64,000 nucleotides of DNA from Salinispora vitiensis. GTDB taxonomy: Bacteria; Actinomycetota; Actinomycetes; Mycobacteriales; Micromonosporaceae. The first letter of the stretch is position 1. Every line of letters begins with the position of its first letter. The stretch covers positions 2,120,501-2,184,500 of the forward strand of contig NZ_KB900388.1 of the NCBI RefSeq assembly GCF_000378825.1, read 5' to 3'. A model generated the notes under the pieces. It ran no database searches. It was not told the origin of the DNA and saw only the letters and a program-made list of their open reading frames with translations. A program made the position numbers and the translations under genes. Shown here piece by piece: positions 50,613 through 60,617 of the stretch.

Positions 50613-53351
50613 GTGGCCACGGAACGCAAGCGCCCGGTGATCAGTGCCGGTCTGCCGAGCCAGCTTCCGGATATCGACCCCGACGAGACCGGCGAATGGG
50701 TCGAGTCGCTCGACGGTGTCATCGACGAGCGCGGGACGAAACGCGCCCGCTATGTCATGCTGCGCCTGCTGGAACGAGCCCGCGAGCGTCAGGTCGGGGT
50801 GCCATCCCTGACGACCACGGACTACATCAACACCATCGCACCGGAGCAGGAGCCCTGGTTCCCCGGTGACGAGCACGTCGAGCGGCGGATCCGGGCCTAC
50901 ATCCGATGGAACGCCGCGGTGTTGGTGCACCGGGCCCAGCGGCCGGAGATCGGCGTCGGTGGGCACATCTCGACGTTCGCCAGCTCGGCCTCGCTCTACG
51001 AGGTCGGCTTCAACCACTTCTTCCGGGGCAAGGACCACCCGGGGGGCGGCGACCACCTCTTCTACCAGGGACACGCCTCCCCCGGCATGTACGCGCGGGC
51101 GTTCCTCGAGGGACGGCTCAGCGAGCACCAGCTCGACGGGTTCCGCCAGGAGCTGTCGCATCCCGGCGGCGGGCTGCCGTCGTACCCGCACCCCCGGCTG
51201 ATGCCGAACTTCTGGGAGTTCCCCACCGTCTCGATGGGCCTCGGCGGCGTCAACGCCATCTACCAGGCCCGGTTCAACCGCTACCTGCACCACCGCGGCA
51301 TCAAGGACACCTCCGACCAGAACGTGTGGGCGTTCCTCGGCGACGGCGAGATGGACGAGCCGGAGACGCTGGGCGCGATCGGGACCGCCGCCCGGGAGGA
51401 GCTGGACAACCTCACCTTCGTCATCAACTGCAACCTGCAACGCCTGGACGGACCGGTCCGCGGCAACGGCAAGGTGATGCAGGAGCTGGAGGCGTTCTTC
51501 CGGGGTGCCGGCTGGAACGTCATCAAGGTCGTCTGGGGCCGCGAGTGGGACCCACTGCTCGCCCGGGACACCGACGGCGCGCTGGTCAACCTGATGAACA
51601 CCACGCCGGACGGTGACTACCAGACCTACAAGGCGGAGTCCGGGTCGTACATCCGGGAGCACTTCTTCGGCCGCGACCCGCGGACCCGCAAGATGGTCGA
51701 GCACCTCAGCGACGACGAGATCTGGAACCTGAAGCGGGGCGGCCACGACTACCGGAAGCTCTACGCGGCGTACAAGGCCGCGGTGGAGCACACCGGGCAG
51801 CCGACGGTGATTCTGGCCAAGACCATCAAGGGTTGGACGCTCGGCTCGCACTTCGAGGGGCGCAACGCCACCCACCAGATGAAGAAGCTGACGCTGGAGG
51901 ACCTGAAGACCTTCCGCGACCGGCTCTACCTGGATATCCCGGACAAGGCGCTGGAGGAGAACCCCTACCTGCCGCCGTACTACCGGCCGGAGGCGAAGTC
52001 CGACGAGATCGAGTACCTGCACGAGCGGCGCCGGCAGCTCGGCGGCTACCTGCCCTCCCGACGGTCCGGCACGAAGCGGCTCACGATCCCCGACTCGAAG
52101 AGCTTCGCCGACGTGAAGCGTGGTTCCGGCAAGCAGAAGGTGGCCACCACGATGGCCTTCGTCCGGCTGCTCAAGGACCTGATGAAGGACAAGGATTTCG
52201 GCCGACGCTGGGTACCGATCATCCCGGACGAGGCCCGCACCTTCGGGCTGGACTCGCTCTTCCCGACGCGGAAGATCTACTCGCCGCACGGCCAGCGCTA
52301 CACCTCGGTTGACCGGGAGCTGTTCCTGTCGTACAAGGAGGCGACCAGCGGGCAGATCCTGCACGAGGGCATCAACGAGGTTGGCTCGGTCGCCTCCTTC
52401 ACCGCGGCCGGCTCCGCGTACGCCACGCACAACGAGCCGATGATCCCGATGTACATCTTCTACTCGATGTTCGGGTTCCAGCGGACCGCGGACGGGCTCT
52501 GGGCGGCGGCCGACCAGATGGCCCGCGGCTTCCTGCTCGGCGCTACCGCCGGCCGGACCACGCTCAACGGCGAGGGCCTCCAGCACGAGGACGGTCACTC
52601 GCTGTTGATCGCCGCCACCAACCCGGCGGTGGTCGCCTACGACCCGGCGTTCGCCTTCGAGATCGCGCACATCGTGGAGAACGGCCTGCACCGCATGTAC
52701 GGCGAGGCGCAGGAGAACGTCTTCTACTACCTGACGATCTACAACGAGCCGATCGTGCAGCCGACGGAGCCGGCGGAGGTCGACGTCGAGGGCATCCTGA
52801 AGGGCATCTACCGGTACGCGCCGGCGCCCCAGGTGGACGGCCCGTCGGCACAGCTGCTCGCCTCCGGCACCGGCATGCAGTGGGCGCTCAAGGCGCAGGA
52901 CCTGCTCGCCCGGGACTGGGGGGTGGCCGCCAGCGTCTGGTCCGTGACCTCCTGGACCGAGCTGCGCCGCGACGCGGTTCAGGCGGAGGAGCACAACCTG
53001 CTCAACCCGACCGAGCAGCAGCAGGTCCCGTACGTGACGGCCAAGCTGGCCGACGCCGACGGACCGAAGGTCGCGGTCAGCGACTGGATGCGCGCGGTGC
53101 CGGATCTGATTGCCCGCTGGGTGCCCGGTGACTACACCTCGCTCGGCACCTGTGGGTTCGGCATGTCGGACACCCGGCATGCGCTGCGTCGGTACTTCCA
53201 CGTGGACGCGGAGTCGATCGTGGTCGCGACGTTGCGGCAGCTCGCGCTCCGCGGCGCGGTCCCGGCGGGGGTCCCCGCCGAGGCGGCCAAGAAGTACGCC
53301 ATCGACGACATCGGGGCGGCCCCGGTCGGTGAGACCGGCGGCGACAGCTGA
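50613..53351 (+). CDS. aceE: pyruvate dehydrogenase E1 component, homodimeric type
   Basis: A 912-residue thiamine-diphosphate enzyme that decarboxylates pyruvate and passes the acetyl group to lipoyl-E2. It is the homodimeric AceE form, matched by [38 protein letters not shown], and the ThDP motif [12 protein letters not shown]...[42 protein letters not shown] and [21 protein letters not shown] also fit. GTG at 50613 has GAGGGA upstream and gives [19 protein letters not shown]. It depends on the lipoyl group made by lipB and lipA near the window start. The E2 and E3 genes are not in the window. A hairpin ends it. Confidence 0.97.
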   Translation: MATERKRPVISAGLPSQLPDIDPDETGEWVESLDGVIDERGTKRARYVMLRLLERARERQVGVPSLTTTDYINTIAPEQEPWFPGDEHVERRIRAYIRWNAAVLVHRAQRPEIGVGGHISTFASSASLYEVGFNHFFRGKDHPGGGDHLFYQGHASPGMYARAFLEGRLSEHQLDGFRQELSHPGGGLPSYPHPRLMPNFWEFPTVSMGLGGVNAIYQARFNRYLHHRGIKDTSDQNVWAFLGDGEMDEPETLGAIGTAAREELDNLTFVINCNLQRLDGPVRGNGKVMQELEAFFRGAGWNVIKVVWGREWDPLLARDTDGALVNLMNTTPDGDYQTYKAESGSYIREHFFGRDPRTRKMVEHLSDDEIWNLKRGGHDYRKLYAAYKAAVEHTGQPTVILAKTIKGWTLGSHFEGRNATHQMKKLTLEDLKTFRDRLYLDIPDKALEENPYLPPYYRPEAKSDEIEYLHERRRQLGGYLPSRRSGTKRLTIPDSKSFADVKRGSGKQKVATTMAFVRLLKDLMKDKDFGRRWVPIIPDEARTFGLDSLFPTRKIYSPHGQRYTSVDRELFLSYKEATSGQILHEGINEVGSVASFTAAGSAYATHNEPMIPMYIFYSMFGFQRTADGLWAAADQMARGFLLGATAGRTTLNGEGLQHEDGHSLLIAATNPAVVAYDPAFAFEIAHIVENGLHRMYGEAQENVFYYLTIYNEPIVQPTEPAEVDVEGILKGIYRYAPAPQVDGPSAQLLASGTGMQWALKAQDLLARDWGVAASVWSVTSWTELRRDAVQAEEHNLLNPTEQQQVPYVTAKLADADGPKVAVSDWMRAVPDLIARWVPGDYTSLGTCGFGMSDTRHALRRYFHVDAESIVVATLRQLALRGAVPAGVPAEAAKKYAIDDIGAAPVGETGGDS

Positions 53352-53366
53352 CCGATGGTCACGGCT

Positions 53367-53396
53367 GGCCCGGCGTGGAGTGTTCCCCGCCGGGCC
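53367..53396 (+). terminator. aceE terminator hairpin
   Basis: GGCCCGGCG pairs with CGCCGGGCC across a 12-nt loop, 15 nt after the stop. Confidence 0.6.
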
Positions 53397-53583
53397 GGTG
53401 TCGTCTCCCGGGGTGTTCCGTCCACATCCCCTCGTGCGGATACTGACCGCAACTACCTGCTGACCGCAGGTGGATGCTGGCCGCCGCACCGGGAGTGCGG
53501 AGCTACACAGTGGCGGTGGCCCGGATCCCTGGCTAGGACCTCAGGCCACCGCCGGAGCGGGTTGACGCCAGGACGGGACCCGG

Positions 53584-54030
53584 TCAGCCGACGGCGGCCA
53601 GGTCGGTCAGCCGGGCGAGCGAGTCCTCCAGGTCGGCGCCGACCCGACGCAGCCCGAGCCGGAGCAGGGCGGCCTTGACCGGACCAGCCGGCCAGCGTAC
53701 GACGATCAGTCGCACGACCGTCCCGCCCGGTGCCTCGTCCGCGGTGAGCTGGACGTAGATCTCGGTGCGCGCCTCCGCTCGGGCACCGGCGCCCTTGGCG
53801 CGTTCCCGCCAGCCGATCAGGGTCGGCTCCTGGTAGGCGATCACCTCGGCCTCATGGGCCGCGCCGCGCCCCGCTTGGACCCGCTGCCGCCGGCCGAAGC
53901 CCTCCCCGGAGAGCACTTCCGCCGCCCGGACCCCGGCCAGCCAGGCCGGTAGCTGTTCAGCCCGCTGCACGACGCCCCAGACCGCTTCGATCGGCGCGGT
54001 TACGTGCGAGCTGCGTTCCACGAGGATCAT
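53584..54030 (-). CDS. SRPBCC/polyketide cyclase-fold protein
   Basis: 148 residues with the START/Bet v1-like fold. MILVERSSHVTAPIEAVWGVVQRAEQLPAWLAGVRAAEVL is the usual first strand and helices, ending with a long C-terminal helix (GPVKAALLRLGLRRVGADLEDSLARLTDLAA). Such proteins bind lipids or hydrophobic ligands. ATG at 54030 has GGAGGAA 8 nt upstream; a much longer frame to 54738 is a shadow of gltX on the other strand. It is divergent from gltX and lies in AT-richer intergenic DNA. Confidence 0.88.
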   Translation of the reverse strand: MILVERSSHVTAPIEAVWGVVQRAEQLPAWLAGVRAAEVLSGEGFGRRQRVQAGRGAAHEAEVIAYQEPTLIGWRERAKGAGARAEARTEIYVQLTADEAPGGTVVRLIVVRWPAGPVKAALLRLGLRRVGADLEDSLARLTDLAAVG

Positions 54031-54206
54031 TTTCCGTCTTCCTCCAGTGCGGACAACCCACGATATCGGCACTCTATGCGCTATTTCGGACTTAAACGGA
54101 CAGGTAGGTAAAAGACACGCCGAAAACCCTTGCCTCCGTCCGGGCACTATGGGTATGGCCTCCGTCGACGGCAAGGGGCCCTTCCCGACACCGACCCGGC
54201 CAGCCG

Positions 54207-54212
54207 TAGGCT
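54207..54212 (+). promoter_or_regulatory. gltX -10 element (leaderless)
   Basis: TAGGCT ends 6 nt before the GTG of gltX. Confidence 0.6.
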
Positions 54213-54218
54213 GGGGGC

Positions 54219-55628
54219 GTGACGGTACGTGTGCGCTTCGCCCCCTCCCCGACCGGAATGTTCCACGTCGGCGGTGCCCGTTCGGCTCTGCAGAACTGGA
54301 TCTTCGCCAAGCAGCAGGGCGGGGTGTTCGTACTCCGGGTCGAGGACACGGACGCGGCCCGCAACAAACCCGAGTGGACCGAGGGCATCCTGGCGGCGCT
54401 GGAGTGGATCGGCATCGCCCGCGGCAGCTACGAAGGGCCCTACTTCCAGTCCTCGTACGCGACCGAGCACCGCGCCGCCGCGAGCCGGCTCCACGAGGGC
54501 GGGCGGGCGTACTACTGCGACTGCACCCGGGAGGCGGTACAGGCCCGTACCGGCTCACCACACACCGGCTACGACGGCTTCTGTCGGGATCGGAAGCTGG
54601 GCCCGGGTGCCGGCCGCGCCCTCCGCTTCCGGACCCCGGACGAGGGTACGACCGTGGTGGTCGACCTGATCCGCGGTGAGCCCACCTTCGACAACCGGCT
54701 GATCGAGGACTTCGTGATCGCCCGGAGCGACGGTTCACCGGTCTTCCTGCTCGCCAACGTGGTTGACGACATGACGATGGGGATCACCCATGTCATCCGG
54801 GCCGAAGAGCACCTGCCCAACACGCCAAAGCAGCAGCTGCTCTGGGACGCACTCGGCGTGAAGCCGCCGGTTTGGGCGCACGTCCCGGTCGTCGTCAACG
54901 AGAAGCGGCAGAAGCTGTCCAAGCGCCGGGACAAGGTGGCCCTGGAGGCGTACCGCGACGAGGGCTATCTGGCCGACGCGATGCGCAACTACCTGATGTT
55001 GCTCGGCTGGGCCCCGGCCGGCGACCGGGAGATCGTGCCCTGGTCGGCCATCGAGGAGGAGTTCCGACTGGATGAGGTGAACCCCTCCTCGGCCTTCTTC
55101 GACGAGAAGAAGCTGCGTGCGTTCAACGGCGAGTACATCCGGGCACTGTCGGTCGCCGATTTCATCGCGGCGTGCCAGCCATGGTTGACCGGGACCGCGA
55201 CGATCGCACCTCCGCCGTGGCAGCCGGACGAGTTTGACGCCGAGGCGTTCGAGGCGGTGGCACCGCTGGCGCAGACCCGGATCGCGGTGCTCAGCGAGAT
55301 CGTGCCCAACGTGGATTTCCTCTTCCTCGACACGCCGCTGATCGACGAGGGAGCGTGGGCCAAGGCGATGAAGGACGGCGTCGGCGACCTGCTCGACGCG
55401 GTGATCGCCGCCTTCACCGAGGTGCCTTCGTGGGACGCGGATTCGACCAAGTCGGCACTGGAAGCGGTCGGCGCGGAGCACGGCTTGAAGCTGGGCAAAG
55501 CCCAGGCACCCGTGCGGGTCGCGGTGACCGGCCGCCGGGTCGGCCTCCCCCTCTTCGAGTCACTCGAGGTTCTGGGCCGCGAGCGCACCCTGACCCGGCT
55601 ACGGGCCGCCCGGCTCCGCCTCCCCTGA
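54219..55628 (+). CDS. gltX: glutamyl-tRNA synthetase GltX
   Basis: A 469-residue class Ic aminoacyl-tRNA synthetase that charges tRNA-Glu, and probably tRNA-Gln for later amidation. The class signature is [22 protein letters not shown], with HVGG for HIGH, and [17 protein letters not shown] for KMSKS at about residues 228-240. [23 protein letters not shown] and [20 protein letters not shown] are typical of the nondiscriminating bacterial enzyme. The C-terminal anticodon-binding domain is complete. GTG at 54219 has TAGGCT 6 nt upstream, so it is probably leaderless. It is transcribed alone, opposite to the SRPBCC gene. Confidence 0.97.
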   Translation: MTVRVRFAPSPTGMFHVGGARSALQNWIFAKQQGGVFVLRVEDTDAARNKPEWTEGILAALEWIGIARGSYEGPYFQSSYATEHRAAASRLHEGGRAYYCDCTREAVQARTGSPHTGYDGFCRDRKLGPGAGRALRFRTPDEGTTVVVDLIRGEPTFDNRLIEDFVIARSDGSPVFLLANVVDDMTMGITHVIRAEEHLPNTPKQQLLWDALGVKPPVWAHVPVVVNEKRQKLSKRRDKVALEAYRDEGYLADAMRNYLMLLGWAPAGDREIVPWSAIEEEFRLDEVNPSSAFFDEKKLRAFNGEYIRALSVADFIAACQPWLTGTATIAPPPWQPDEFDAEAFEAVAPLAQTRIAVLSEIVPNVDFLFLDTPLIDEGAWAKAMKDGVGDLLDAVIAAFTEVPSWDADSTKSALEAVGAEHGLKLGKAQAPVRVAVTGRRVGLPLFESLEVLGRERTLTRLRAARLRLP

Positions 55629-55879
55629 GCGGAGATGCACCCTGCCGTCCAGTTATCCGGCGCGGTAGGTAAAATGCGCGGGTCGACCGGCCGCGATCGG
55701 CGACTCCTGGGTTGAAGATCACAGATCGCTGAAATCTCCTCGCCAGGAGGTGCAACCAGCTGTCGCGTGACGGAGTCTAATGAGGTGGAGGCGCCCGGCC
55801 CAGCATCCGGCGTCCACGGCGATCCGCGTGCATGAAGCCGCAGCGATGCCATCCACCGAACGGGGGCGAGGAGACAGCG

Positions 55880-56527
55880 ATGGTCCGTAGGGTACGGCGA
55901 CTGGTCGCCATCATGGCTGGTGGTCTCGCAGCGGGAGTGCTCTCACTCGGTCTCACCACACCCGCGTCGGCGACGACGAAGCCGCCAGCGGGGGTCGATA
56001 TCACCGGTGCCGGGATGGCCGAGCCGCTACACCTGCGCGCCGACACCCACCCGACCCAGGTTGCGGCCGTCATCGACCAGGTTAACTTCCTCGGCGACGC
56101 CGGCCAGAGCAGCGAACCGGACAAGGCCGACCTCGGTCCTAAGTACACCATCGTCGTGCTCGCTGGGGACAAACCCCAGCAGACCTACGACCTGTACCCG
56201 AAGGCCGCTGGCGGGCCCCGAATCTACCGACCGGCCAAGCAGCCGGACTCCAAGCAATCCGCCGCCGGCTGGTTCTTCGGCCGATTCACCATGTCGGAGA
56301 CGCTGCGGACATCTGGTGTGCCGCTGGAACGGCAGCTGGACCCGGTTGGCGGTGGGACCGGCGGCAGCGAACGGATGATTCCGGAAGATGCGCTCGACCC
56401 GGCTGGAAACATCGACGAGGCCTTCAGCGGGTTGCCCCGGCTACTCTTGGTCAACATAGCCGTCGTGCTGACGATCACCTTCGGGCTGGCCGGGATCGCA
56501 CTGCTGATCCGGCGTCGGAGCCGCTGA
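55880..56527 (+). CDS. secreted membrane-anchored hypothetical protein
   Basis: 215 residues. A signal peptide (MVRRVRRLVAIMAGGLAAGVLSLGLTTPASA) has likely cleavage near residue 31. The extracellular part has short strands (KYTIVVLAGDKPQQTYDLYPKAAGGPRIYRPA). It ends in a single membrane helix (LLLVNIAVVLTITFGLAGIALLI) and the basic stop RRRSR. The arrangement of an exported domain on a C-terminal anchor suggests a cell-surface protein. I do not recognise the domain. ATG at 55880 has GAGGAGACAG upstream; an in-frame start at 55832 adds residues without signal character. Terminator hairpin follows. Confidence 0.83.
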   Translation: MVRRVRRLVAIMAGGLAAGVLSLGLTTPASATTKPPAGVDITGAGMAEPLHLRADTHPTQVAAVIDQVNFLGDAGQSSEPDKADLGPKYTIVVLAGDKPQQTYDLYPKAAGGPRIYRPAKQPDSKQSAAGWFFGRFTMSETLRTSGVPLERQLDPVGGGTGGSERMIPEDALDPAGNIDEAFSGLPRLLLVNIAVVLTITFGLAGIALLIRRRSR

Positions 56528-56556
56528 CGCTTCCCCGCCGCCGGGTCAGCACCAGC

Positions 56557-56585
56557 GGCTGGGCGGCCGGCCGGGTCGCCCAGCC
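56557..56585 (+). terminator. hairpin after the secreted protein gene
   Basis: GGCTGGGCG pairs with CGCCCAGCC across an 11-nt loop, 30 nt after the stop. Confidence 0.5.
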
Positions 56586-57044
56586 CGCGTTCGGGGTCGA
56601 ACCGGGCCGTGCCGGTGCGCGCCCGCCCAGCCGGGCAGGCCGCTGAGACAGCCCCGAACCGGGCTTGACGGCGACCCGACCGGCTCGGCGGACCGTTGGC
56701 GCGGCACCGCTGAATCCTCCTCAGCGCACTCCGGTGAGGGCCCGCTGGGTGTCTCGCCCGGAACGCTGCCGCCAAGCCACCGGTGCTGCTTGGTTGCCGG
56801 CAACTCGTGGTGGCCCGGCCGGCAGTGCCCGTCCTGGGCGCAGCCGCGCTCGGCCTCCCCGTGCGCCATCCAGGTCTCCTCACCCTCGCCGTCGCCCACC
56901 GGCGCTGCCCCGGCGTGCCCCTGTCACCGTACTGGCCGGGACCGACGGGCGGTGCGGCGCACGTACCAGGTCACATCTGGAATCGACGTGAATCACCGAC
57001 CTCGGACGAACCGCCCAGGTAGCACACCGCAGGTAACGACGTGT
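56586..57044 (+). other. non-coding gap before fasR
   Basis: About 460 bases. Open frames exist on both strands, but their translations are Arg/Pro/Gly-rich and start-poor, as expected for shadows. I see no RNA gene, repeat or riboswitch. The last 30 bases are AT-richer and hold the fasR promoter element. Confidence 0.5.
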
Positions 57045-57050
57045 CAGGCT
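57045..57050 (+). promoter_or_regulatory. fasR -10-like element
   Basis: CAGGCT ends 6 nt before the GTG at 57057, a one-base variant of the TAGGCT seen elsewhere in the window. Confidence 0.4.
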
Positions 57051-57056
57051 AGGGCG

Positions 57057-58283
57057 GTGAACGAGCCGGGAACCGAACTGGCGGCCACGCTGCGCCGGAT
57101 CGAGCGGGCGGCGGGAGCACTCGCCACCGCCAGCGTGGCGCGGATGGACGAGACACTGCCCTGGTTCCGTGAGCTCCCGGCCGACCAGCGCTCCTGGGTC
57201 ATGTTGGTGGCACAGGCCGGTGCCCGCTCCCTGGTGCAGTGGCTGCGCGCCGGCGGCGGCACCGCGGACAGCACCCAGGAGGTTTCCGACGAGGTCTTCG
57301 CGACCGCACCGCAGGCCCTGGCCCGTTCCATCAGCCTCCAGCAGACCGTAGCCCTGATCAAGGTGACCATCGACGTAGTGGAAGAACGGGTCCCGACCCT
57401 CGCCGCTCCCGGGGAGGAGCAGCAGTTGCGCGATGTGGTGCTGCGCTACTCCCGGGAGATCGCGTTCGCCGCCGCCCGGGTGTACGCGCGGGCCGCCGAG
57501 TCCCGTGGTTCCTGGGACGCCAGACTCCAGGCCCTCCTGGTTGACGCGCTCCTTCGTGGCGACTCACCAGATGTGTTGGCAAGCCGGGCGGCGGCGCTGG
57601 GCTGGGCGGACGCGCCCCCGGTGGCGGTGGCGGTGGGCCGTTCCCCGGGCGGGGAGGTCTCCGCCGTGCTGCACACCGTCTACCGGCTGGCCCGGCGCAT
57701 CGGTGCCGAGGTGATCGGCGGCGTGCACGGCGACCGCCTGGTCATCGTGCTCGGCGGGGTGGCCGATCCGGTGGCCGCCACCGGCAAGCTGCTCGACGCC
57801 TTCGGTACCGGCCCGGTCGTGGTGGGCCCGGCCGTGCCGAGCCTGGACGAGGCCACCGACTCGGCGCGGGCCGCCCTCGCCGGATTCCGGGCCGCCCCGG
57901 CCTGGCCGGCCGCGCCCCGACCGGTACCCGCCGCCGACCTGCTACCGGAGCGGGCGCTCGCCGGAGATGCCGAGGCCCGTCGCCGGCTGCGGCACGACGT
58001 GTACGCCCCGCTGGCCCGCTCCGGTGGGGAGCTGCTGGAGACGCTGGACGCCTTCTTCACCGCCAGCGGCACCCTGGAGAGCGCGGCCCGGGCGCTGTTC
58101 GTCCACCCGAACACGGTGCGGTACCGGCTACGGCGGGTGGCGGAGGTGACCGGGCTGTCTCCCCTCGCGGCGCGGGATGCGTACGCGCTCCAAGTGGCGC
58201 TCACCGTCGGCCGACTCGACCCGGTATTCGCCCGAACCCCAAGTCGGACAACTAACCCAGTTACCCGCAGAACAGGGCAATAA
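57057..58283 (+). CDS. fasR: PucR/CdaR-type regulator of fatty acid synthesis, FasR
   Basis: A 408-residue regulator whose C-terminal PucR-type HTH is clear (LLETLDAFFTASGTLESAARALFVHPNTVRYRLRRVAEVTGLSPLAARDAYALQVALTVGRL). A middle GGDEF-like domain lies at about 165-300. In Streptomyces a regulator of this architecture (FasR) sits just upstream of fabD-fabH-acpP-fabF and activates them, and gene order here is the same, so this is its probable orthologue. The GTG at 57057 is chosen with CAGGCT 6 nt upstream; an in-frame start at 56790 is unsupported. A long inverted repeat lies between fasR and fabD. Confidence 0.9.
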   Translation: MNEPGTELAATLRRIERAAGALATASVARMDETLPWFRELPADQRSWVMLVAQAGARSLVQWLRAGGGTADSTQEVSDEVFATAPQALARSISLQQTVALIKVTIDVVEERVPTLAAPGEEQQLRDVVLRYSREIAFAAARVYARAAESRGSWDARLQALLVDALLRGDSPDVLASRAAALGWADAPPVAVAVGRSPGGEVSAVLHTVYRLARRIGAEVIGGVHGDRLVIVLGGVADPVAATGKLLDAFGTGPVVVGPAVPSLDEATDSARAALAGFRAAPAWPAAPRPVPAADLLPERALAGDAEARRRLRHDVYAPLARSGGELLETLDAFFTASGTLESAARALFVHPNTVRYRLRRVAEVTGLSPLAARDAYALQVALTVGRLDPVFARTPSRTTNPVTRRTGQ

Positions 58284-58287
58284 ACTG

Positions 58288-58336
58288 ACCGCACTAATAG
58301 ATCTTTGTAGGATTCCTCCAAAGGTTCTAGTGCGGT
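58288..58336. promoter_or_regulatory. nested inverted repeat between fasR and fabD
   Basis: ACCGCACTA (58288-58296) pairs with TAGTGCGGT (58328-58336), and inside it CTTTG (58303-58307) pairs with CAAAG (58319-58323). It is AT-richer than its surroundings and lies 53-101 nt before fabD. It may be the FasR operator, or part of a terminator for fasR. Confidence 0.6.
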
Positions 58337-58388
58337 TTGGTGCAAGACGGCACAGCGCTACCCGCGCAGATCCGGGAGAGTCGTACCC

Positions 58389-59558
58389 GTGCTCGCCGTA
58401 CTCTCCCCCGGCCAGGGTTCACAGAAACCCGGCTTCCTGACCCCTTGGCTCGACCTGCCCGGCGCCGAGGCGCGGTTGCGCTGGTGGTCCGCGCTCGCCG
58501 GGGTCGACCTGGTGCACCTCGGCACGGCCGCGGACGCTGACGAGATCAAGGACACCGCCCGTACCCAGCCGCTGCTCGTCGCGGCGGCGCTACTCGCCGC
58601 CGAGCAGCTACCGATGCACGATGTCACGCTCACCGCCGGCCACAGCGTCGGCGAGCTGGGCGCGACCTCGCTCGCCGGAGTACTCACCCCGGAGGCCGCG
58701 GTCACGCTGGCCGCCGTCCGGGGGCGCGAGATGGCGGCTGCCTGCGCGCTGGAACCGACCGGGATGGCCGCGCTGCTCGGCGGCGACCCCGACGAGGTGC
58801 TCGCCGCCATCGAGAAACACGGGCTGCACCCGGCCAACCGCAACGGCACCGGCCAGGTCGTGGCCGCCGGCTCCCTTAGTGGGCTGGAGAAACTCGCCGC
58901 TGAGCCCCCCGCCCGCGCCCGAGTCCGCCAGCTACAGGTGGCCGGCGCCTTCCACACGCCGTACATGGCCCCGGCCGAGGCCGCCCTCGCCGCCGTGGCC
59001 GCTGGCGTCACCCCCACCGATCCGACTCATATCCTGCTGTCAAACCTCGACGGCGCCGCGGTGAACCACGGCCGGGAAATGGTGCAGCGGCTGATCCGCC
59101 AGGTCACCGCCCCGGTCCGTTGGGACCTGTGCCTGCGCACCCTCGCCGACCTCGGTGTGACCGGGGTGATTGAACTACCCCCGGCCGGCACCCTCGCTGG
59201 CCTGGTCAAGCGGGAGCTGAAGGGCGAGGCCGCCCCGGAGATCGTCACCCTCAACACCCCGGACGACCTGCCCGCCGCGCGAGACCTGATCGCCCGGCAC
59301 AGCGGCCCGGCTGGCCACGAGCCGACCATCCAGTTCCGGGTCGTGGTCTCCCCCGCCGCCGGCACCTTCGTCCCCGCTGACGAGCTGACCGAAGGCGTTG
59401 ACCTGCGCGCCGGTCAGATCATTGGCCACATCGCCACCCGGCAGGGCCCGGTCGAGGTCACCGCCCACGACAGCGGCCTGCTCACCGAATGGCTCGCCCA
59501 CCACGACGATCCGGTGGCGCCGGGCCAGCCGGTGGCCCGGATCGGTGGCCACACATGA
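58389..59558 (+). CDS. fabD: malonyl-CoA:ACP transacylase FabD with extra C-terminal biotinyl-like domain
   Basis: 389 residues; FabD proteins are usually about 310. Residues 1-300 are the transacylase, moving malonyl from CoA to acyl carrier protein. It has LSPGQGSQKPGF, the nucleophile Ser in AGHSVGELGA (about residue 86) and the catalytic His in AGAFHTPYM (about 188). Residues about 313-389 are an added domain resembling a biotinyl/lipoyl hammerhead (VVVSPAAGTFVPADEL...GQIIGHIATRQGPVEV...GLLTEWLAHHDDPVAPGQPVARIG). The position of the modified Lys reads TRQGP, so it cannot carry biotin or lipoate there. GTG at 58389 begins MLAVLSPGQ. First gene of the fab operon. Confidence 0.93.
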   Translation: MLAVLSPGQGSQKPGFLTPWLDLPGAEARLRWWSALAGVDLVHLGTAADADEIKDTARTQPLLVAAALLAAEQLPMHDVTLTAGHSVGELGATSLAGVLTPEAAVTLAAVRGREMAAACALEPTGMAALLGGDPDEVLAAIEKHGLHPANRNGTGQVVAAGSLSGLEKLAAEPPARARVRQLQVAGAFHTPYMAPAEAALAAVAAGVTPTDPTHILLSNLDGAAVNHGREMVQRLIRQVTAPVRWDLCLRTLADLGVTGVIELPPAGTLAGLVKRELKGEAAPEIVTLNTPDDLPAARDLIARHSGPAGHEPTIQFRVVVSPAAGTFVPADELTEGVDLRAGQIIGHIATRQGPVEVTAHDSGLLTEWLAHHDDPVAPGQPVARIGGHT

Positions 59559-59598
59559 CATCGCGGTACCCATGGCCGCATAGGGAAGGACAGCCTTG

Positions 59599-60543
59599 AT
59601 GACAGGCAGCCGGATCGTTGCGCTCGGCCACTACCAGCCGTCCCGGGTGGTGACCAACGACGAGATCGCCCAGCTGGTGGAGACCAGCGACGAGTGGATC
59701 CGCGACCGGGTCGGCATCGTCAGCCGCCGGATCGCCGACGGCGAGACGGTCACCGACATGGCCGTCGCCGCCGCTGGCAAGGCGCTGGCCGGCTCCGGCC
59801 TGACCGCCGCCGACATCGACCTCGTCGTGGTGGCCACCTGCACCTCGGTCGATCGCAGCCCGAACGTCGCCTCCCGGGTCGCGGCCCAGCTCGGCATCAC
59901 CGCGCCCGGCGCGTTCGACCTCAACACCGCCTGCTCCGGCTTCGCGTACGCCCTCGGCACGGTCGACCACGCTGTCCGGGCCGGCGCAGCGCGGAACGCC
60001 ATCGTCATCGGCGCGGAGAAGCTCTCCGACTTCACCGACTGGACGGACCGTTCGACCTGCATCATCTTCGGCGACGGGGCGGGGGCCGCGGTGGTCACCG
60101 CCACCGGGCCGGATGAGCCGGCCGGCATCTCCCCGGTGGTGTGGGGCTCGGTGCCGGAGCGCGGCGACGCGGTCCGGATCGAGGGAACGCGCCCATACGT
60201 GCGGCAGGAGGGACAGACCGTCTTCCGCTGGGCCACCACCGCGCTGGCACCGCTCGCACTCCAGGCGTGTGAGCGGGCCGGGATCGCCCCGTCCGAGCTG
60301 GCGGCGTTCGTGCCGCACCAGGCCAACACCCGCATCATCGACGGCATCGTCAAGCGCCTCGGCATCCCCCAGGCGATCGTCGCCAAGGATCTGGTCGAAT
60401 CCGGCAACACCTCGGCGGCGAGCATTCCCCTGGCCCTGTCGAAGCTGGTGGAACGGCGCGAGGTGCCCTCCGGCGCACCAGTGCTGCTGTTCGGCTTCGG
60501 CGGTGGCCTGACCTACGCCGGTCAGGTCATCCGCTGCCCCTGA
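59599..60543 (+). CDS. fabH: 3-oxoacyl-ACP synthase III FabH
   Basis: A 314-residue enzyme that starts fatty-acid synthesis by condensing a short acyl-CoA with malonyl-ACP. The Cys-His-Asn triad is present: Cys112 in LNTACSGFAYAL, the His in FVPHQANTRIIDG and the Asn in ESGNTSAASIP. In actinomycetes FabH often prefers branched primers, giving iso and anteiso acids. ATG at 59599 follows AAGGA; TTG at 59596 overlaps it in frame. It lies 40 bp after fabD and 74 bp before acpP in one operon. Confidence 0.96.
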   Translation: MTGSRIVALGHYQPSRVVTNDEIAQLVETSDEWIRDRVGIVSRRIADGETVTDMAVAAAGKALAGSGLTAADIDLVVVATCTSVDRSPNVASRVAAQLGITAPGAFDLNTACSGFAYALGTVDHAVRAGAARNAIVIGAEKLSDFTDWTDRSTCIIFGDGAGAAVVTATGPDEPAGISPVVWGSVPERGDAVRIEGTRPYVRQEGQTVFRWATTALAPLALQACERAGIAPSELAAFVPHQANTRIIDGIVKRLGIPQAIVAKDLVESGNTSAASIPLALSKLVERREVPSGAPVLLFGFGGGLTYAGQVIRCP

Positions 60544-60617
60544 GACCCGGTGTGCCCCGGCATACCGCCCTTCGCCACCGCGGCGAAGCAACCCCCCAAT
60601 GAGAGGAACCAACAGCA

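Noticed and set aside
50577..53489. Open reading frame of 970 codons on the minus strand
   Set aside because: It is the antisense shadow of aceE. Its translation is dominated by Val, Arg, Gly and Leu and shows no family.
56546..56899. Minus-strand frame of 117 codons before fasR
   Set aside because: The composition is shadow-like, there is no ribosome binding site or -10 element, and no recognisable segment.
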